Positions 7,535-10,411 of a DNA stretch of 10,411 nt are shown here, piece by piece. The stretch's first letter is position 1; each line of letters starts with the position of its first letter. The stretch lies in contig CAKOJO010000037.1 of NCBI GenBank assembly GCA_934090595.1, positions 1 through 10,411 of the forward strand. Direction: 5' to 3'. A model generated the notes under the pieces. It searched no databases and was not told the DNA's origin. It was given only the letters and a program-made list of their open reading frames with translations. The position numbers and the translations under genes were made by a program. Origin of the DNA: an uncultured Bacilli bacterium. Its GTDB lineage: Bacteria > Bacillota_I > Bacilli_A > RF39 > UBA660.

Positions 7535-9577
7535 AACTTTCCTCCTTATAATTAATCTATCAAATATCAACAATATAGATGGTAAAATAGTAAGTACTGT
7601 TATCATACTTATAATAGCACCCCTAGAAATAAGTGTACAAAGCGAACCAACCATCTCTAACTTAGAATAAAGACCTACTCCAAAAGTCGCTGCAAAGAAA
7701 CACAAACCACTAGAAAGTATTGAATTACTACAATAATTAAGCGCCATTCTCATTGCCTCAAACTTATCATCACATTCCATTCTATATTTCTTATAATTAG
7801 TAGTAAGCAAAATTGCATAATCAATTGTTGCCCCAAGTTGAATAGTACCAAGTACAATCGGACCAACAAAAGGTAACACATCTCCACCAAAATAAGAAAT
7901 ACCCATATTTACAAATATTGCAAATTCAATTGATGCAATAAGAGGAATAGGAAGAACAATAGACTTAAGTACAAATATCATAATTATAAAGATACAAACT
8001 ATCGAAGAATAATTAACATTATTAAAATCTTTATCACTAATATTTACTAAATCCTTAGTAAGAGGTCCTTCTCCCGCGAATATTGCATTAGAATCATAAT
8101 TCTTAATTATCTTATTAACCTCATCGATTTGATTATTAAGCTCATCCGTTGCAACATCATAATTAGAATTAAGAAGTATTAACCTATACTTATCACTAAC
8201 AAAGACTGAAGATAAATCACTAGGCAACATATCAATAGATAAACCACTATCTTTTAACTTAGAATAAGATAAAACCATATCTATTCCATCAAGACTCTCT
8301 AACTCATCTACCATCTTCTTTTCAGTATCAAGCTTCATATCCTTATCCACTAAAACAATCTCAGTAGAAACAAGATTAAACTTACTCTTCAACTCTTCAT
8401 TAGCACTAATACTCTCTAAAGTCTTAGGTAAACTCTCATCTATCTTATAATAAACATCTACTTTAGAATTAGCCATATAAAATGGAATCAAAAGAAGTAA
8501 AAATACTACAAACACTTTTTTATAATTTCTAATTATAAAATCATTAAACTTATTAAACTTAATACTTATCACTTTATGTCTTGTCTTTTCTATATACTTA
8601 TCAAAACAAAGTAATAAACTAGAAAACACAGTAATAACACAAATAACTCCAAGTAATACTCCCTTAGCCATTACTAAACCTAAATCTTTTCCTAAAGTAA
8701 GATTCATTGTACATAAAACCAAGAACCCCGCCATAGTAGTAAGAGCACTACCAATAACAGACGTAAATGTCTCAACAATAGCATTACTCATTGCTTCCTC
8801 TTTAGTCTTATACTTCTTAATCTTATCTAAATAAGAATGATACAAAAATATAGAAAAATCAGTAGTAACTCCAAGTTGTAATATAGCAACAAGAGCCTTA
8901 GTAATATAAGAAATTTCTCCAAAAACAATATTAGAACCAAGATTAAACACAATAGCAATTCCTATATTTGCAAGAAGTAAAATTGGTGCTAAATAAGAAT
9001 CTAAAAATAACTCTAAAACAAGTAAACAAAGTAAAACTGCAATTATAACATAAATAGTAATTTCACTATCAGACAAATTCATAGTATCCAAAACCATTGA
9101 ACTCATCCCACTAACTTTAATATCATTAGATAACTCTCTAATTTCACTAATAGCATTAATCGTAGTATCCGAAGAAGTAGAATCATTAAATGTTACAAAA
9201 AATAACGTAGTATTATCTTTATACATCTTATCAGTTATTTCACTAGGTAACATTTCAATAGGTACATTAGTACCCACTACATCATATATACTAACAACTT
9301 TATTAACACCATCAATATCTTTAATCTTATCTTCTAGTTTTAATAAATCTTTACTAGTAATATTATCCGCTATTACAATAGAATAAGCACCCATATTAAA
9401 ATCATCTTTTAATATATTTTGCCCTTTAACAGTCTCAATATCATCAGGCAAATAAACAAGTATATCATAATTAATATTAGTAAGCTTCATCCCAATAAGA
9501 GACAAAATAAATAAAACTACTGTAATAATTAATATAATACTCTTATGCTTACATATAAAATCAGCAATCTTTTTCAT
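5828..9577 (-). CDS. MMPL/RND-family transporter fused to an exported coiled-coil tail
   Basis: This is a 1,249-residue membrane protein. The ATG at 9577 follows GGAGG by seven bases; a longer in-frame reading has no such site. Residues 1-680 form a complete two-fold RND/MMPL transporter: TM1 (13-32), an external loop (33-170), a TM2-6 bundle with LGVTTDFSIFLYHSY (D240), then a second half beginning near residue 355 with its own loop and bundle carrying LGATIDYAILLTTNY (D586). These paired GxxxD(F/Y) motifs mark the proton-relay region of the family. Residues 689-707 form a further hydrophobic segment that looks like a signal peptide ending in SSVMA. The remainder is extracellular: a beta-type region (about 710-910), a long coiled coil with repeated L--G--KL patterns (about 915-1180, as in YhgE/Pip-like proteins) and a lysine-rich end, FIDRVKNLFK. 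Export of a lipid, peptide or drug is inferred from the family; the substrate is not evident. The divergent TetR gene probably controls it. Confidence 0.85.
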   Translation of the reverse strand: MKKIADFICKHKSIILIITVVLFILSLIGMKLTNINYDILVYLPDDIETVKGQNILKDDFNMGAYSIVIADNITSKDLLKLEDKIKDIDGVNKVVSIYDVVGTNVPIEMLPSEITDKMYKDNTTLFFVTFNDSTSSDTTINAISEIRELSNDIKVSGMSSMVLDTMNLSDSEITIYVIIAVLLCLLVLELFLDSYLAPILLLANIGIAIVFNLGSNIVFGEISYITKALVAILQLGVTTDFSIFLYHSYLDKIKKYKTKEEAMSNAIVETFTSVIGSALTTMAGFLVLCTMNLTLGKDLGLVMAKGVLLGVICVITVFSSLLLCFDKYIEKTRHKVISIKFNKFNDFIIRNYKKVFVVFLLLLIPFYMANSKVDVYYKIDESLPKTLESISANEELKSKFNLVSTEIVLVDKDMKLDTEKKMVDELESLDGIDMVLSYSKLKDSGLSIDMLPSDLSSVFVSDKYRLILLNSNYDVATDELNNQIDEVNKIIKNYDSNAIFAGEGPLTKDLVNISDKDFNNVNYSSIVCIFIIMIFVLKSIVLPIPLIASIEFAIFVNMGISYFGGDVLPFVGPIVLGTIQLGATIDYAILLTTNYKKYRMECDDKFEAMRMALNYCSNSILSSGLCFFAATFGVGLYSKLEMVGSLCTLISRGAIISMITVLTILPSILLIFDRLIIRRKVMKNKGNKIIMGALLLSMFVPSSVMALDREETVYAKLLGDGSVNKILVNEHLINSENKKVLDDYTDLENIVNLNNDDPFTKSKNKVTFKNLDSDVFYQGTSKNELPVGEDITYRLDGKSISLDELLGKKGRVEITIKYTNKDKHVVSGNSLYTPFVVSTVTSISNKDNSNISVLNGKVIDKGNEYFVVGLSTPGLYESLNIDELEGLDKVVISYDTNNFVLNSIYTLMTPKVIGEDDLSIFSKMDSLSSSVDKLQSSINTIENGSKKLVDGSKKIDDNALLIKEKIDTILDKLELLEGSTSELHSGINQIISTINSKKGELNDPEVLSKVSAIDSQINASKSEIESLTIKAQTLKTKYDSMGLSSVSYENILGSNDEDRMTKYQIKYDYENNYEVYTKAISVLTDDVVNLTTAKVIITSSSSSVNELVNSLEVYLTKLEDGSKKINDGTTLLKEGVSLLDSKMNEFNKGTNDLNNGLKELNSGISTFNKQGINKLSSATDNIMYYKNNIKQLVKLGEDYQTISVKDSSVNTNTKFVMVVEKQEKKEDKKTEVKSEDNTTFIDRVKNLFK
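7534..7547 (-). promoter_or_regulatory. Internal Shine-Dalgarno and in-frame ATG at the transporter/tail joint
   Basis: On the minus strand AAGGAGG (7541-7547) lies six bases before an ATG (7532-7534), the best ribosome binding site in the window. The ATG is codon 682 of the transporter gene and in the same frame; the site itself encodes part of IIRRK. It is followed by MKNKGNK, a hydrophobic core and SSVMA, a complete signal peptide. This is the layout of a gene start, not of ordinary coding sequence. Confidence 0.7.
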
Positions 9578-9599
9578 AATATAACCTCCACGCTTTATA

Positions 9600-9628
9600 A
9601 TTCTATTCCAAAAACACAAAATATTCAA
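9600..9628 (-). promoter_or_regulatory. Promoter of the MMPL transporter gene
   Basis: On the minus strand TTGAAT (9623-9628) and TAGAAT (9600-9605) are 17 bases apart. The -10 box is eight bases upstream of the GGAGG-containing leader. The palindrome at 9639-9649 lies just upstream of the -35 box, where a regulator could interfere with or assist the polymerase. Confidence 0.55.
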
Positions 9629-9638
9629 AAACATAAAC

Positions 9639-9649
9639 TACATTATGTA
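9639..9649. promoter_or_regulatory. Palindrome TACATTATGTA, candidate TetR operator near the transporter promoter
   Basis: This is a perfect inverted repeat with five-base arms around a central T. It shares TACATTAT with the larger inverted repeat at 9700-9722 and lies 11 bases upstream of the transporter -35 box. Two related repeats flanking a divergent regulator/transporter spacer fit autoregulatory TetR operators. In such A+T-rich DNA an 11-base palindrome can also arise by chance. Confidence 0.4.
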
Positions 9650-9699
9650 AACATAACCAACAAAAAATAAAAACTGTATGTATAAATAAACAACAAAAA

Positions 9700-9722
9700 G
9701 TACATTATCTTTACAAATGTAC
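9700..9722. promoter_or_regulatory. Inverted repeat over the tetR-family promoter, candidate operator
   Basis: The arms GTACATT (9700-9706) and AATGTAC (9716-9722) are perfect seven-base inverted repeats separated by nine bases. The -35 box TTTACA (9710-9715) lies inside the spacer, so bound repressor would block polymerase. Size and position fit TetR-family autoregulation; the assignment to the adjacent regulator is inference. Confidence 0.55.
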
Positions 9723-9737
9723 AAAAAGTAGTATAAT
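9710..9737 (+). promoter_or_regulatory. Promoter of the TetR-family regulator gene
   Basis: TTTACA (9710-9715) and a perfect TATAAT (9732-9737) are 16 bases apart. Transcription should start about at 9744, at the GGTGAT that serves as ribosome binding site, leaving a leader of about 10 bases. This rules out the in-frame TTG at 9742 as the start codon. Confidence 0.7.
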
Positions 9738-9753
9738 TAAATTGGTGATTTTA

Positions 9754-10314
9754 ATGAATAAAAAAGATTTAAGAGTAATAAAAACAAAAAACAATTTATA
9801 TAACACACTAGTAGAACTAATGAAAGAAAAACAATTCGAAGAAATAAAAGTATCAGACATATGCAATCATGCCTTAGTAAACAGATCGACCTTCTATGCT
9901 CATTATAATGATAAATATGAACTACTCGAAGAATACATAAAAGTACTAAAAGAATCATTTACTAAAGAACTAGAAAAAAATAAAAACATTTCCAACACTA
10001 AAGAATACTATATGGAAATGATAAAAATATTTCTAGACCACGTCGAAGATAAAAAACAAATATATTCAAGTATTATGATAAACAATAGAAATAGTATGAC
10101 AATGGACATAATATATGATGTTTTAAATCAAGACATAACAAATAGATTAAAAAACGAAACAATAAAAGAAATACCAAGTGATATCATGGCAAAATTCTAT
10201 CTTGGTGCAATATTTAACGTAGGAATAGAATGGTTAAATAATAGCAATAAATATACAAAAGAAGAACTATTAAAATACCTAAATCTATTATTACCTGAAG
10301 AAATAAGTAAATAA
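9754..10314 (+). CDS. TetR-family transcriptional regulator
   Basis: This is a 186-residue protein, a normal length for the family. The start is the ATG at 9754, five bases after GGTGAT. Residues about 8-60 form the TetR DNA-binding domain: a first helix TKNNLYNTLVELMKEKQF, then IKVSDICNHALVNRSTFYAHYNDKYELL, containing the helix-turn-helix and the family's characteristic STFY-HY--K-EL signature. Residues about 75-186 are the helical ligand-binding and dimerisation domain. The stretch YSSIMINNRNSMTMDIIYDVL and the ending SNKYTKEELLKYLNLLLP suggest the C-terminal type common in Firmicutes (TetR_C_8-like). It is transcribed divergently from the MMPL transporter across a 176-bp spacer with two inverted repeats, so it most likely represses that gene and itself in response to a transported or membrane-active compound. 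The inducer is unknown. Confidence 0.88.
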   Translation: MNKKDLRVIKTKNNLYNTLVELMKEKQFEEIKVSDICNHALVNRSTFYAHYNDKYELLEEYIKVLKESFTKELEKNKNISNTKEYYMEMIKIFLDHVEDKKQIYSSIMINNRNSMTMDIIYDVLNQDITNRLKNETIKEIPSDIMAKFYLGAIFNVGIEWLNNSNKYTKEELLKYLNLLLPEEISK

Positions 10315-10332
10315 CACTTATTTCTTTTTTTT
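10298..10332 (+). terminator. Terminator of the TetR-family gene
   Basis: A perfect 11-bp stem, AAGAAATAAGT (10298-10308) with ACTTATTTCTT (10316-10326), encloses a seven-base loop and runs into an eight-T tract. The left arm is coding sequence and the stop codon (10312-10314) lies in the loop. Confidence 0.85.
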
Positions 10333-10340
10333 ATAGGTTG

Positions 10341-10388
10341 TATAATTTTTAGTGTGTGTAATGTGTAAAGCATTATATACACTTTTTT
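10341..10388 (+). terminator. Second terminator-like hairpin with an adjacent TATAAT
   Basis: AGTGTGTGTAATG (10351-10363) pairs with CATTATATACACT (10371-10383) over 13 bp, with two G-U pairs that would be A/C mismatches on the other strand, so the plus strand is meant. A six-T run follows (10383-10388). TATAAT at 10341-10346 lies just four bases upstream of the stem. It could be a backup terminator of the TetR gene, a leader attenuator of a gene beyond the window, or a very short RNA unit. No good -35 box is visible. Confidence 0.6.
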
Positions 10389-10411
10389 ATAAAATAAAAG
10401 ACATATAAACT

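Noticed and set aside
9742..9753. TTG start four codons upstream for the TetR regulator
   Set aside because: It lies at or before the predicted transcription start, and the GGTGAT site fits the ATG at 9754.

Overview
The window is very A+T-rich DNA with short intergenic gaps, TTGxxx/TATAAT-type promoters, GGAGG ribosome binding sites and cell-wall sorting signals. This points to a low-GC Gram-positive bacterium, probably an uncultured gut-type Bacilli/Clostridia relative or a Mollicutes-adjacent lineage that still has a cell wall. Tryptophan is encoded by TGG, and one gene ends at a TGA inside a terminator stem, so the standard bacterial code fits and the Mycoplasma code does not. I see no tRNA, rRNA, CRISPR array, insertion sequence or phage gene.

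Layout. Positions 1-63 hold the first 21 codons of a minus-strand membrane protein that runs off the window. Positions 111-3968 hold three minus-strand genes for exported or surface proteins, in transcription order: a membrane-anchored protein of unknown function (2892-3968), then two secreted proteins (1592-2824 and 134-1477). Both secreted proteins end in almost the same NPDTADN-type sortase signal, within a 99-bp block identical at 94 positions. Each gene has its own promoter, but the only clear terminator lies after the last one, so read-through along the cluster is likely. Divergent from it is a plus-strand cytoplasmic regulator (4104-5777) with two XRE-type helix-turn-helix domains and a large conserved-looking C-terminal domain whose role I cannot name. 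It converges on a long minus-strand gene (5828-9577) for a 12-TM MMPL/RND-family transporter fused to an exported coiled-coil tail. The two convergent genes are separated by back-to-back terminators. Divergent from the transporter is a TetR-family regulator (9754-10314), with inverted repeats in the shared 176-bp spacer. The window ends with a terminator and a second strong terminator-like hairpin.

How it fits together. The TetR regulator and the MMPL transporter form a classic divergent regulator/efflux pair, and the operators are probably the TACATT/AATGTA inverted repeats. The surface cluster depends on a sortase that is not in the window. The XRE regulator sits between the two units and could control either or neither.

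Most notable point: the transporter gene contains, in frame at its fusion joint, a textbook Shine-Dalgarno sequence, an ATG and a signal peptide. The tail therefore looks like a formerly separate gene, or one that is still independently translated. I found no clear evidence of a wholly new multi-gene system. The least explained items are the tandem-HTH regulator, the nested start and the short hairpin unit at the right end.
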